NCBI RefSeq assembly: GCF_000260115.1
Contig: NZ_JH651379.1
Coordinates: 1,926,501 to 1,990,500 of the forward strand
Reading direction: 5' to 3'
Origin: Galbibacter orientalis DSM 19592
GTDB taxonomy: Bacteria > Bacteroidota > Bacteroidia > Flavobacteriales > Flavobacteriaceae
DNA length: 64,000 nt
Positions 25,967-35,864 of the stretch are shown here, piece by piece. The number at the start of each line of letters is the position of its first letter. Positions within the stretch are counted from its first letter, which is position 1. The notes beneath the pieces are model-generated. The model made no database searches. It was not told the origin of the DNA and saw only the letters and a list, made by a program, of their open reading frames with translations. The position numbers were made by a program, and so were the translations under genes.

Positions 25967-28171
25967 TTAAATGCGTCTAACTTTATCAATACCATTAATT
26001 TTTTTCAAATTTTCTAACAATTTTTTCAGAATGGTTTTATTTTTAACTTCTACTGTAATTTTACCTGAAAAAACACCACCTTCTGTTTCGAAGTTGATAT
26101 TTTTCATGTTTACATGCATATTGTTAGAAATTACTTTGGTAACATTACTTACTAATCCTAAATTATCAATACCATCTAATTTTATGATGGCTGTAAATTC
26201 TTGCTGTGTAGAATCTATCCATTTTGCAGAAATAATCCGGTACGCATAATTTGATTGTAAAGTAATAGCGTTAGGACAGTTTTTTTTATGAACCTTAATG
26301 CCTTCGTTTACCGTAATAAAACCAAACACATCGTCTCCAGGAATAGGATTACAGCAATTGGAGAATTTATAATCTAATTTTTCTTCTTCTTTACCAAACA
26401 CAAGCTGGTCGTAATTAGTTGTAATTTCCTCCCGATTAATTTCCTCTTGAGCGGCTGGTTTCCGCATTTTATTCTTGAAGAAATTAATAAAGGTATTGTT
26501 ACGCGAAGAAGCAAAATCTTTCAACATCTGGTTGTCAATTGTGCTAATTCCTACACGGTAGAAAAGATCTAAACTTGTTTTTAATTTAAAATATACTACC
26601 AAATCGTTAACAACACTTTCATTAAGTGTTATTTTGAGTTGTTTTAGTTTACGGCGTAATATTTCTTTTCCTTCTTCGGCAATTTCTTTTTTCTCGTCTT
26701 TAAGAGAAGATTTTATTTTAGCTCTTGCTCTTGCTGAGGTAGCATAATCTAGCCAGTTGGCGTTTGGTTTTGAGCTTTCCGAAGTTATAATTTCTACCTG
26801 ATCTCCGCTTTTTAACTCTCTACTTAATGGAACTAATTTTCCATTTACTTTTGCACCTCTAGTTTTTAAACCTATTTCTGTGTGGATACTGAAAGCAAAA
26901 TCTAATGGCGTAGCTCCTTTTGGTAAGGACTTTAGTTCTCCTTTTGGGGTAAAAACAAAAATTTCTTGGGAATATAGATTAAGTTTAAATTCTTCAACAA
27001 AATCTACGGCATTTCCGTCGGCGTTTTCTAGTGCCTCTTGTAGTCTGTTTAACCAGATTTCTATTCCTTGTTCTTTTTGTTCTCCGTGTTTATATTTAAA
27101 GTGAGCAGCATAACCTTTCTCGGCAATTTCATGCATTCGTTCACTTCGTATTTGTACTTCTACCCAACGTCCTTTCGGACCAATAACTGTAATATGGAGT
27201 GCTTCATACCCTGTAGTTTTAGGAGAAGAAATCCAGTCTCTTAAACGGGTTGGATTTGGTCTAAAATGGTCTGTTACAATGGAATATATTTTCCAAGCGA
27301 GGAATTTCTCATTGTCACGATCGCTCTTGTAGATTATTCTAATGGCAAACTTATCATAAACTTCATCAAAGCTCACATTTTGAGCTTTCATTTTTCTACG
27401 GATAGAAAATATAGATTTTGGTCTTCCTTTGATAGAATAATTTAAACCCTCTACATCCAAACTTTCTTTTATAACATTGCTAAAAGACTCTATATAGGCC
27501 TCTTGGTCTTCCTTAGTTTCTTCCATCTTACTTAGAATGTCGTTGTAAACATTCGGTTCGGTGTATTTTAAACCAAGGTCTTCTAGTTCTGTTTTAATAT
27601 TGTAAAGTCCAATTCTATGGGCTAGGGGAGCGTATATGTACAGCGTTTCCGAAGCTATTTTTACCTGCTTATGTGCAGCCATGGAATCCATGGTTTGCAT
27701 ATTATGGAGTCGGTCGGCAATTTTTATAAGAATTACTCTAACGTCATCATTTAAAGTAAGAAGCATTTTTCGGAAATTTTCTGCTTGCAGTGAAATATCC
27801 TGCTCCGAAGTCATTTGAGATATTTTTGTAAGACCGTCTACAATTCGGGCAACAGTTTCCCCAAATAAACGTTCCATATCTTCTAAAGTATAAGAAGTAT
27901 CTTCAACAACATCATGCAACAAGGCTGCCGCAATGGCAGTAGCATCCAGTCCAATTTGCTGCGCTACAATTTTAGCTACCGCAATTGGATGGAAAATATA
28001 GGCTTCCCCGCTTTTTCTGCGTTGGTCTTTATGCGCATCAACAGCTGTGTCAAAAGCCAAACGAATGAGTTTTTTATCCTCATCTGTTAGGGTTTGATAA
28101 CTTATGCGCAATAACTCTTTGTATTGCCTAGCAATTTGCTTGTTTTCCTTTTCTACCTCTAATACCGTCAT
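25967..28171 (-). CDS. rel: Bifunctional (p)ppGpp synthetase/hydrolase (RelA/SpoT family)
   Basis: Makes and degrades the stringent-response alarmone. The 734-residue protein has the full long-RSH layout: an HD hydrolase domain (FHPIAVAKIVAQ and LLHDVVEDT, about 60-95); a synthetase domain with RDWISSPKTTGYEALHITV and WVEVQIRSERMHEIAEKGYA; a TGS domain (EIFVFTPKGELKSLPKGATP); a zinc-finger-like CCNPIPGDDV region; and a C-terminal ACT domain. The hydrolase HD motif is intact, so both activities are expected. Likely transcribed separately from the Fur gene downstream. Confidence 0.95.
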   Translation of the reverse strand: MTVLEVEKENKQIARQYKELLRISYQTLTDEDKKLIRLAFDTAVDAHKDQRRKSGEAYIFHPIAVAKIVAQQIGLDATAIAAALLHDVVEDTSYTLEDMERLFGETVARIVDGLTKISQMTSEQDISLQAENFRKMLLTLNDDVRVILIKIADRLHNMQTMDSMAAHKQVKIASETLYIYAPLAHRIGLYNIKTELEDLGLKYTEPNVYNDILSKMEETKEDQEAYIESFSNVIKESLDVEGLNYSIKGRPKSIFSIRRKMKAQNVSFDEVYDKFAIRIIYKSDRDNEKFLAWKIYSIVTDHFRPNPTRLRDWISSPKTTGYEALHITVIGPKGRWVEVQIRSERMHEIAEKGYAAHFKYKHGEQKEQGIEIWLNRLQEALENADGNAVDFVEEFKLNLYSQEIFVFTPKGELKSLPKGATPLDFAFSIHTEIGLKTRGAKVNGKLVPLSRELKSGDQVEIITSESSKPNANWLDYATSARARAKIKSSLKDEKKEIAEEGKEILRRKLKQLKITLNESVVNDLVVYFKLKTSLDLFYRVGISTIDNQMLKDFASSRNNTFINFFKNKMRKPAAQEEINREEITTNYDQLVFGKEEEKLDYKFSNCCNPIPGDDVFGFITVNEGIKVHKKNCPNAITLQSNYAYRIISAKWIDSTQQEFTAIIKLDGIDNLGLVSNVTKVISNNMHVNMKNINFETEGGVFSGKITVEVKNKTILKKLLENLKKINGIDKVRRI

Positions 28172-28302
28172 AGAATAAAAATAACATAAAGTTTATTATT
28201 AACCAACAAAATCTATGCCTTACGATTAATTCTTTAAGAAATGTTTTTCCTTGTAAGAAGGCAATAAGCAAAGTGTAAGATTAGTATTACCAATTTTGGT
28301 TT

Positions 28303-29535
28303 CTACTTAACCAAATTTGTAAAGCGTTCCAATAATGTTGGGTGAGAATAATGTACAAAAACATAGGCTGGATGTGGTGTAAGATTACTTAAACTATTTT
28401 TTGATAGTTTTTTTAATGAAGTAACTAGTGGCTCCCCAGCATAGGTGTTTTTTGCAAAATCATCTGCTTGATATTCAAATTTCCTTGAAAAATAATTCAT
28501 TATGAGTCCAGTGATTTCTGAAATCGGACTGTAAAGAATTCCAAAAGCGATTAATCCCGCATGAAAACTCGGTTGATTTACACCAATTGCAAGTGACAAT
28601 TCGGGGACATTAACAAACAATGATAGAATGAATAGTGTAATCCCTGTTAAAATGATAGAAGCAACTATATTGAAAATAATGTGTTTCTTTTTATAATGAC
28701 CAACTTCATGAGCTAACACGGCTACAATTTCTTCTTCTTCTAAATCGTTTACAAGGGTGTCAAAAAGTGTTATTCTTTTTTGCTTTCCAAAACCAGAAAA
28801 ATAAGCATTTGCTTTGGTAGAGCGCTTAGAACCATCAATAACAAAAATATTATCAAGCTGAAAACCTACTTTTGCAGCGTAGTTTTCAATTTTGGTTTTT
28901 AAACTCCCATCTTCTAAAGGGGTTTGCTTATTAAAAAGTGGAACAATTATTTTACTGTAAAACATATTCATAAAAATGGTAAATACAGCTACCATAATCC
29001 ATGCGTAAATCCAAAAATTAGCACCTGCTATTTGATAAAACCAAATAATAAGAGCTAGAATTCCACCTCCTAAAACAGTTAGCATTAACCACCCTTTAAG
29101 TTTGTCTAGAAAGAAAGTTTTTTTTGAAGTTTTATTGAAACCATACTTTTCTTCAATAACAAAAGTATGGTAATAAGAAAATGGTGTGGTAATAATATCA
29201 CTTGCAAAAGTTATTATTCCGAAGAAAATTAAAGCGATAATAACTTCATTATTGCTTATATTTCTAGCTATCTCATCAACATATTCAAATCCGTCAAAAA
29301 AGAAGAAACCAAGGGTTAGGCATAACGAAAATAAAGAACTGATATTAGAGAATTTATAATTCGTTTTTTTATAAGCCTGCGACTTTTTATATGCTTCTTT
29401 ATCATAAACATCTGCTAAAGCTTCTGGAACTGGATTGTCAAAATTTTTAGCATTTAAGCTGTCTAAAATTTTATCAACTATAAAATCGATACTAAGTATG
29501 GCAATAATGATGTAAAATATTGTTTGTGGACTCAT
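28303..29535 (-). CDS. M48 family membrane metallopeptidase (Ste24/CAAX-protease type)
   Basis: A 410-residue integral membrane zinc protease. It has an N-terminal helix, several further membrane spans, the zinc motif in VLAHEVGHYKKKH (about residue 275), and the third-ligand Glu in KFEYQADDFAKNTY. The region preceding the zinc site (GSKRSTKANAYFSGFGKQKRITLFDTL) is typical of Ste24-like members. Bacterial members are thought to act in envelope protein quality control. The methyltransferase gene ends 27 bases upstream, so the two are probably co-transcribed. Confidence 0.93.
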   Translation of the reverse strand: MSPQTIFYIIIAILSIDFIVDKILDSLNAKNFDNPVPEALADVYDKEAYKKSQAYKKTNYKFSNISSLFSLCLTLGFFFFDGFEYVDEIARNISNNEVIIALIFFGIITFASDIITTPFSYYHTFVIEEKYGFNKTSKKTFFLDKLKGWLMLTVLGGGILALIIWFYQIAGANFWIYAWIMVAVFTIFMNMFYSKIIVPLFNKQTPLEDGSLKTKIENYAAKVGFQLDNIFVIDGSKRSTKANAYFSGFGKQKRITLFDTLVNDLEEEEIVAVLAHEVGHYKKKHIIFNIVASIILTGITLFILSLFVNVPELSLAIGVNQPSFHAGLIAFGILYSPISEITGLIMNYFSRKFEYQADDFAKNTYAGEPLVTSLKKLSKNSLSNLTPHPAYVFVHYSHPTLLERFTNLVK

Positions 29536-29562
29536 TTTAAGATAGATTAAATAATTTGGCTG

Positions 29563-30360
29563 TTAAAAGCCACGTTGTCTTTTGGCTTCAAATATAACAA
29601 TAGCTGCAGCTACAGAAACATTCATAGAATCTATTTCTCCTTGCATGGGAATAATTATATTTTGAGTAGAGGCTTCAAGCCATTCTCCGCTCAATCCAGT
29701 AGCTTCAGTTCCTACAACAATGGCTGCTGCTTGCTTATAATTTACTTTGCTATAATTAATGGAAGCCGTTAAGGCAGCGCAATTAATAGAAATATTTTTC
29801 TTTTTTAGAAAAGAAATAATTTCTGAAGTGCTCCCAGTAGCAATATTATTTGTAAAAATACAACCAACGCTAGAACGTAAAATATTGGGATTATATAAGT
29901 CGCTTTTAGGATTTGCAATAACTACAGCATCCAAATTGGCAGCATCTGCTGTACGTAGCAAAGCACCAATATTCCCTGGTTTTTCAGGTGCTTCGGCAAC
30001 CAAAATCAACGGATTTTCATTTTTAAATTGAAGGTTAGAGAGGTTATGCGTTTTTGCTTTTGCAATTGCCAGAATACCTTCGGTGGTTTGTCTGTATGCT
30101 AATTTCTGATAAACTTCTTTTGAAATTTTAATTAATTCTACATTCGGATGTTTTTGAAGTATTAATTTTACCGCTTCTTCCGAAATAATGGATTCATTAA
30201 AAAGAACTGTTTCTAGATGGTATGCACCCTTTAAGGCTAGCTCGGTTTCTCGGATACCTTCAACAATAAATAAACCCGATTTTTTACGCTCTTTGGATTT
30301 TTCCTTTAAGTGTAAAATTTGCTTTACCAAACTATTTTGTGTGCTTGTAATCTCTTTCAA
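29563..30360 (-). CDS. TrmH/SpoU-family RNA 2'-O-methyltransferase
   Basis: A 265-residue SPOUT methyltransferase that uses S-adenosylmethionine to methylate ribose in rRNA or tRNA. The N-terminal substrate-binding part contains QNSLVKQILHLKEKSKERK. The knotted catalytic domain has motif 1 in KPGNIGALLRTADAA, motif 2 in IVVGTEATGLS and motif 3 in IPMQGEIDSMNVSVAAAIV. The exact RNA target is not determined. It reads toward the M48 gene. Confidence 0.93.
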   Translation of the reverse strand: MKEITSTQNSLVKQILHLKEKSKERKKSGLFIVEGIRETELALKGAYHLETVLFNESIISEEAVKLILQKHPNVELIKISKEVYQKLAYRQTTEGILAIAKAKTHNLSNLQFKNENPLILVAEAPEKPGNIGALLRTADAANLDAVVIANPKSDLYNPNILRSSVGCIFTNNIATGSTSEIISFLKKKNISINCAALTASINYSKVNYKQAAAIVVGTEATGLSGEWLEASTQNIIIPMQGEIDSMNVSVAAAIVIFEAKRQRGF

Positions 30361-30600
30361 CAGTATTTTTTTTCAAAAATACTTTAAATCTGTGGTTTTT
30401 CAAGATGTGAAATCAAGGAAAACGATTTTTTGTAATACTACAAGGGTTTATTAAAGTTTATTTTCTGTTATTAAAATGATAATTTGGCAACTTGAATAGG
30501 TGGTTTTTTACATATTGATAATTTTTTATGCTTTTATTTTTAATATCATTTTTATACAGTTAATTAATGTTAAATAAACATATGTTGATAGTAATACTAT

Positions 30601-30608
30601 TAATTTTG
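30601..30608 (+). promoter_or_regulatory. Promoter -7 element for the TetR-ABC-HlyD-TolC operon
   Basis: TAATTTTG, a perfect TAnnTTTG match 32 bases before the regulator's start codon. The rest of 30361-30600 is AT-rich, with nothing else recognised. Confidence 0.42.
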
Positions 30609-30639
30609 AATGCTGTAATATCAATAAAAAATAAAGGCT

Positions 30640-31311
30640 ATGAAGTTGCCTGGTAACCTGAGGTTTACGATAAATGAGAAGCTATTTTTAAAAGACCCTG
30701 AGTCGTCTGACTTAGGGAGAAAGATTCTGAAGCACTCTATTTTAATGATAGATGAAATAGGATTTGATGCTTTCACTTTTAAGAAATTAGGAGAGTGTAT
30801 AGGTTCTAATGAGAGTTCTATTTATCGGTATTTTGAAAACAAACACAAGCTGTTATTGTACTTATCATCTTGGTATTGGTCTTGGGTAGAATATAGAATG
30901 TTATTTGCTATTCAGAATATCGACGACTCTAAAGAAAAGCTTCATAGAGTAGTCTATGAGGTTACTTGCGAGGTAAAAGACGATATAAGAACGGAATATA
31001 TTGATGAAGCTGTTCTAAATAGAATTATTATTTCTGAGTATTCCAAAGCATTTTTAACTAAAGAGGTGGATACAGAAAATAAAGACGGTTTTTTCTTGGT
31101 CTATAAAAAAGTGATATCACTGCTAGCAAACATTATTGCTGAAGTAAATCCCGAATATCCATACAGTAAATCGTTGGCTTCAAGTGTTGTTGTTGGAGCT
31201 TTAAATCAGCATTTTATAAAACGACACTTTAAAAGTATTACCGATTTTTCAGAACCAGATAAAAATGTAGCATCATTTTACATCCAAACACTTGATAAAA
31301 TATTGTTATGA
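30640..31311 (+). CDS. TetR/AcrR-family transcriptional regulator
   Basis: A 223-residue one-component regulator. The N-terminal helix-turn-helix is in IGFDAFTFKKLGECI-GSNESSIYRYFENKHKLLLYL; the rest is the variable ligand-binding helical domain. It is the first gene of a four-gene operon and overlaps the ABC transporter gene by 4 bases (ATGA), so it very probably controls its own export operon. The ligand is unknown. Confidence 0.9.
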   Translation: MKLPGNLRFTINEKLFLKDPESSDLGRKILKHSILMIDEIGFDAFTFKKLGECIGSNESSIYRYFENKHKLLLYLSSWYWSWVEYRMLFAIQNIDDSKEKLHRVVYEVTCEVKDDIRTEYIDEAVLNRIIISEYSKAFLTKEVDTENKDGFFLVYKKVISLLANIIAEVNPEYPYSKSLASSVVVGALNQHFIKRHFKSITDFSEPDKNVASFYIQTLDKILL

Positions 31312-32954
31312 CGCCATTTCAAAGATTTAGAGGCTTATTAAAAGTCGATAAAAAGGATATATATCAAATTATTCTTTATTCCATTCTAGCGGGAGTTATT
31401 AGTTTATCGCTTCCATTAGGGATTCAGTCCATTGTAAACTTTTTACAAGCCGGAAAAGTTAGTACTTCATGGGTAGTACTAGTTATTATTGTAGTATTGG
31501 GAGTAGCTATGGTAGGGGTTTTTAAGATTATGCAATATCGAATTACGGAGAATCTTCAGCAAAAAATATTTGTACGTTCTTCTTTTGAGTTTGCTTTTCG
31601 GTTCCCAAAAATGAAATTCAGTAAGCTATATCCATACTTGCCTGAAGAGCTAGCAAACCGATTTTTTGATACCATTAATGTACAGAAAGGAGTATCAAAG
31701 CTTTTATTAGATATGAGTGGTGCTGCCTTACAAGTTTTCTTCGGAATTATCTTATTATCGCTCTATCATTCCTTCTTTATTTTCTTCGGATTGATGCTTA
31801 TTACGCTATTATATTTTATTTTCAAATTAAACTTTAACCCTGGGGTTGATACCAGTTTACAAGAATCGAATTTAAAATATAAAGTAGCACATTGGTTACA
31901 AGAAGTAGCACGTAATCATATGAGTTTTAAAAACAAGCGTGTTTTTAATTTTTCGTTGGATAAAAATGATGAGTTGGTAGGGGGATATTTAAAGTATAGA
32001 GAAAGTCATTTTGCCATTTTAAGAAGACAATTTATACAGCTAACAGGATTTAAAGTATTAATGACAGCTGGTCTTTTAATTATTGGGGGGATATTGGTAC
32101 TTAATCAACAAATGAATATTGGACAGTTTGTAGCCGCAGAAATTATCATCTTAAATATTACCAACGCAGTAGAAAAGCTTTTTTCTGGAACAGAATTGTT
32201 TTACGATGTGTTGGCATCCTTAGAAAAAATAGGGAAAGTGATGGACATAGAATTGGAGTCTGAAGAAAAAGGGCAGTATAAATTAGAGGAAACTCCAATT
32301 TCAATTGAAACTAAAGAATTGAGCTACAAGTTTCCAGATTCTGAACACTATGTGCTTAAAAATATAACCCTAAAAATAGATCCAAACGACCGTATTTTAA
32401 TAGAAGGACCAAATGGCTCTGGAAAAACTACTTTGGTAAGAGTTTTAAGTAGAATTGTAGAACCCACCGAAGGAATGGTGTATATAAATGGAACTAATTA
32501 TAAAAAATACTCTCTAGAAGATTATAGGTTTAATATGAGTTCTATTAGTGTAAATGATAATGTTTTTGAAGGGACAATTCTGGAAAATATTACGTGTAAA
32601 AATCCAGAAATATCACTTTCTAGAATATTAAAAGTTTTAGAAGAATTGAAACTCTCAGATTACATTAGGTCGCTTCCTAATGGATTGGATACACAAGTAC
32701 ATTCTGGAGGGAAACAATTATCGTCTTCTATAGTCGAGAAAATATTATTAGCACGTTGTGTACTTTCAAATCCGAGGATAATATTTTTAGAAGAACCACT
32801 AGAAAATGTAGATAAAGCTTCTTCCATAGACATTATAGATTATATGACCGCACCTGATAAAAACTGGACTTTAATAGTAATTTCCAAAAATCCATATTGG
32901 AAATCAAAATCTAATAAGAGTTTTTATATGGTAAATGGAACCTTAAAAAGTTAG
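31308..32954 (+). CDS. ABC half-transporter with degenerate ATPase motifs
   Basis: A 548-residue fused membrane (about 1-300) and ATPase (about 330-548) protein of the type I secretion/multidrug class, without a peptidase domain. Walker A is intact (GPNGSGKTT, 367-375). Other motifs depart from the norm: the Q-loop has N416 in SVNDNVFEGTILENI where Gln is usual; the signature is HSGGKQLSS (465-473); Walker B has Glu at 495 (IIFLEEP) instead of Asp, with the following E496 kept; the H-switch His is K527 (VISKNP). It works with the HlyD and TolC proteins encoded after it, and overlaps the TetR gene by 4 bases. Whether it hydrolyses ATP is uncertain. Confidence 0.9.
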   Translation: MTPFQRFRGLLKVDKKDIYQIILYSILAGVISLSLPLGIQSIVNFLQAGKVSTSWVVLVIIVVLGVAMVGVFKIMQYRITENLQQKIFVRSSFEFAFRFPKMKFSKLYPYLPEELANRFFDTINVQKGVSKLLLDMSGAALQVFFGIILLSLYHSFFIFFGLMLITLLYFIFKLNFNPGVDTSLQESNLKYKVAHWLQEVARNHMSFKNKRVFNFSLDKNDELVGGYLKYRESHFAILRRQFIQLTGFKVLMTAGLLIIGGILVLNQQMNIGQFVAAEIIILNITNAVEKLFSGTELFYDVLASLEKIGKVMDIELESEEKGQYKLEETPISIETKELSYKFPDSEHYVLKNITLKIDPNDRILIEGPNGSGKTTLVRVLSRIVEPTEGMVYINGTNYKKYSLEDYRFNMSSISVNDNVFEGTILENITCKNPEISLSRILKVLEELKLSDYIRSLPNGLDTQVHSGGKQLSSSIVEKILLARCVLSNPRIIFLEEPLENVDKASSIDIIDYMTAPDKNWTLIVISKNPYWKSKSNKSFYMVNGTLKS

Positions 32955-32957
32955 ACT

Positions 32958-34325
32958 ATGCTGAATATTTCAAATAATAGAATTCACAATTATGTAGATT
33001 CGAGTAGGTTTAAATCTATGACAATCTTTGCAGATAATAAGCATTATAAAATTATTCGGAAAGTAGTATGGGGGGTGTTTATTGCCATGGTATTGGTGTT
33101 GTTTCTTCCGTGGACGCAAAATATTAAGGGAAGCGGATTTGTTACTACGTTAAAACCAGGACAAAGGCCACAAGCTGTACATGCCATTATTGGTGGTAGA
33201 ATAGAAGCTTGGTATGTACAAGAAGGAGATTTTGTTAAAAAAGGAGATACTATTTTACATATCTCTGAAACTAAATCGGAATATTTTGATCCAAATTTAG
33301 TTGAAAATACTGGAATTCAAGTAAAGGCAAAAGAGAGTGCTGTAGTGTCTTACACGGCAAAAGTAGAAGCTTTGGCACAACAAATTAATGCTATAAAACG
33401 GGAAAGACAACTTAAACTGAAGCAAGCTGGAAATAAATTGAAACAAAGTAGGCTGAAAGTTAAAAGTGATAGTATTGATTTGGAAGCTGTAAAAACTCAA
33501 TTGAGTATTGCTGAAACACAGTATGAACGAGCTTTTAAACTAAATGATGAAGGTTTGAAACCGATGACTTATGTGGAGGAGAAGAAAGTAAAGCTACAAC
33601 AAATGCAAGCCAAAATAGTAACACAAGAAAATAAGTTACTAACCAGTGAAAACGAATTAATTAATAGTGAAATGGAACTTACACGTTTGGAGGCTTCTTA
33701 TGCTGAGAAATTAGCTAAGGCTGCGAGCGATCGACAGACGGCTCTAAGTACACAGTTTGATACCGAATCTCAGGTAAGTAAGTTGCGTTCTCAATATACG
33801 AGTTATCAAATTCGTAACGGGATGTATTATATTACTGCACCACAGGCGGGTTACGTAAACCGCGCCTTACAATCGGGACTCGGAGAAACTATTAAAGAAG
33901 GAGCGTCTGTGGTAAGTATTATGCCTTCAGATTTTGAGATTGCCGTAGAGTCTTATGTAGAACCAATGGATTATCCGTTAATTAATACAGGCGAAAAAGT
34001 ACGTATTTGGTTTGATGGTTGGCCAACAATTGTTTTTAGTGGTTGGCCTGGAGTGTCTTATGGAACTTTTGGTGGAGTTATTGTTGCTAAAGAAAACTTT
34101 ATTAGTGCTAATGGAAAATATCGTGTTTTAATTGCACCCGATCCAGAAGAAAAAACATGGCCTAATTTATTGAGTATTGGTGCAGGTGCACAAACATTGG
34201 CGCTTTTAGATACCGTGCCAATTTGGTTTGAAATTTGGCGAACACTAAATGGATTCCCTCCTAATTTTTATAAGACGCAAAACAAAGTGGTAGATAAAAG
34301 TAATGCAGAAAAAAACGAAAAATAA
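32958..34325 (+). CDS. HlyD-family periplasmic adaptor protein
   Basis: A 455-residue membrane-fusion protein. It has one N-terminal membrane helix (about 34-52, VVWGVFIAMVLVLFLPW). A lipoyl-like half-domain follows (IGGRIEAWYVQEGDFVKKGD), then a long coiled coil (about 120-260), the second half lipoyl (YITAPQAGYVNRALQSGLGE) and a beta-barrel domain. The adaptor joins the inner-membrane ABC protein to the TolC channel. It lies 3 bases after the ABC stop and 6 before the channel gene. Confidence 0.92.
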   Translation: MLNISNNRIHNYVDSSRFKSMTIFADNKHYKIIRKVVWGVFIAMVLVLFLPWTQNIKGSGFVTTLKPGQRPQAVHAIIGGRIEAWYVQEGDFVKKGDTILHISETKSEYFDPNLVENTGIQVKAKESAVVSYTAKVEALAQQINAIKRERQLKLKQAGNKLKQSRLKVKSDSIDLEAVKTQLSIAETQYERAFKLNDEGLKPMTYVEEKKVKLQQMQAKIVTQENKLLTSENELINSEMELTRLEASYAEKLAKAASDRQTALSTQFDTESQVSKLRSQYTSYQIRNGMYYITAPQAGYVNRALQSGLGETIKEGASVVSIMPSDFEIAVESYVEPMDYPLINTGEKVRIWFDGWPTIVFSGWPGVSYGTFGGVIVAKENFISANGKYRVLIAPDPEEKTWPNLLSIGAGAQTLALLDTVPIWFEIWRTLNGFPPNFYKTQNKVVDKSNAEKNEK

Positions 34326-34331
34326 GTTTTT

Positions 34332-35747
34332 ATGGAGATCAGTAAGTTACATATCTATGTATTCTCCTTGTTCTTAATAGGGATGTTTTTTGGTGTGCAA
34401 AAAGGAAATGCTCAAGAAGAAACTTTTAATGAAACATTTACTTATGAAGAGTTCTTGGGCGTTGTAAAAAAATACCATCCTTTGGTAAGACAAGCCGATT
34501 TAATTTTAACCACTTCAGAAGCAAAACTTTTAAAAGCCCGTGGTTATTTTGATCCAAAAGTAACGGCAGATTTTAATAAAAAACGTTATAAAGACACAGA
34601 GTATTATTCTTTATTTAATGGGAGTTTTAAAATTCCTACTTGGTATGGAGTAGAACTAAAGGCAGCTTTTGATAAAAATCAAGGAGATTATATCAATCCA
34701 GAAAATTATGTTCCAGAAGATGGTTTAGCAAGCTTTGGAATTTCGGTTCCTGTAGGACAAGGATTATGGATTAATAAAAGAATGGCTGAAGTTAAAAAAG
34801 GAAAACTCTATCAAGAATTAGGAGATTATGAACGTACATTGGCTGTAGTTGATGCCATAACGGAAGCATCTGCAGCTTATTTTGACTGGAAACAGCAATA
34901 TGATAAAGCAAAACTGTATGAAACGTTTTATGAAAATGCTAAAGAGCGTCAGGAATGGATTGTTAAATCCATTGTATTAGGCGAACTTTCTCCAATTGAT
35001 AGCGTAGAATCTGGAATTAATTTAAAAACTCGTAGGTTAGAGTGGGAGCAGGCAAATTTAAAATTGACAAAAAGTAGACTTTCTTTATCTAATTATATTT
35101 GGACAGAAGATGAAATTCCTCTTGAAGTTTCTGAACAAATGCAACCAGAGGAAACTTTAAAAGATAATATCCTTTCTGTTTTGAATATCAATCCTGTTTC
35201 TGAGGAAGTAGATCTTGAAAATCATCCAAAATTAAAAGCCTTGAGTACAAAAATAGCCATGAAAGATGTGGATAGGAGACTAATGGCAAATAAACTTTTA
35301 CCAAAGCTAAATGTAAATTATAATTACATAGCAACACCAGATTATATAGACAACTATAATTGGGATGATTATAAAATTGGAGCTTCGCTTTCTTTTCCTA
35401 TTCTATTGAGAAAAGAGAGAGCTGATGTGAAAATAGCAAAGGCAGAATTGAGTAATGCCCAATATGGATTGAAGTTTCAAATGCAAGAACTTCAGAATAA
35501 AGTAAAGGCTAAATTTGCGGAGCTAAATTCCTACCAAGAACAAATACTAATGAATGCCGATTTAGTATCAGATTATCAGCAAATGCATAATGCTGAAGTC
35601 CGATTGTTTGAAATGGGAGAAAGTTCTATTTTTTATATCAATACTCGAGAAAATAAATTGGTAAAAGCAAGGGTATCACAAATAGAACTAGAAAACGATT
35701 ATTTTTTAATTGCTGCTGAATTGTATCGAACTTTAGCAATACTATAG
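34332..35747 (+). CDS. TolC-family outer-membrane channel protein
   Basis: A 471-residue protein with a signal peptide (1-27, ending GNAQ) and two similar halves of long helices and beta strands typical of TolC/NodT efflux proteins, including KVTADFNKKRYKDTEYY and the second-half ASLSFPILLRKERADVKIAK. It completes a tripartite export system with the ABC and HlyD proteins. The cargo is unknown: no nearby gene looks like a secreted toxin, bacteriocin precursor or biosynthetic enzyme. Its stop codon lies within a diverged copy of the repeat from 5-6.6 kb. Confidence 0.92.
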   Translation: MEISKLHIYVFSLFLIGMFFGVQKGNAQEETFNETFTYEEFLGVVKKYHPLVRQADLILTTSEAKLLKARGYFDPKVTADFNKKRYKDTEYYSLFNGSFKIPTWYGVELKAAFDKNQGDYINPENYVPEDGLASFGISVPVGQGLWINKRMAEVKKGKLYQELGDYERTLAVVDAITEASAAYFDWKQQYDKAKLYETFYENAKERQEWIVKSIVLGELSPIDSVESGINLKTRRLEWEQANLKLTKSRLSLSNYIWTEDEIPLEVSEQMQPEETLKDNILSVLNINPVSEEVDLENHPKLKALSTKIAMKDVDRRLMANKLLPKLNVNYNYIATPDYIDNYNWDDYKIGASLSFPILLRKERADVKIAKAELSNAQYGLKFQMQELQNKVKAKFAELNSYQEQILMNADLVSDYQQMHNAEVRLFEMGESSIFYINTRENKLVKARVSQIELENDYFLIAAELYRTLAIL

Positions 35748-35838
35748 ATTTTGTGTTCTTATGCTTTTTTGAATTTTTAGTTTATCACAAACTACAAACC
35801 AAAAACCAAAAACTACTGCCTACTGAACACTGCTTACT
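35744..35838. repeat. Diverged partial copy of the 5-6.6 kb long repeat
   Basis: ATAGATTTTGTGTTCTTATG, then TTTTTAGTTTATCACAAAC, AACCAAAAACCAAAAAC and CTACTGAACACTG align in order with parts of the unit at 5320-5420. The homology begins at the tolC stop codon, with TAG inside it. Middle parts are shortened. Confidence 0.7.
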
Positions 35839-35864
35839 GTTATAGAAGAGTCGGGAGTAAAAAA

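Noticed and set aside
30640-35747. Bacteriocin or toxin secretion locus
   Set aside because: The ABC protein has no peptidase domain and no small leader-peptide or RTX-like gene was found nearby, so cargo is left unassigned.
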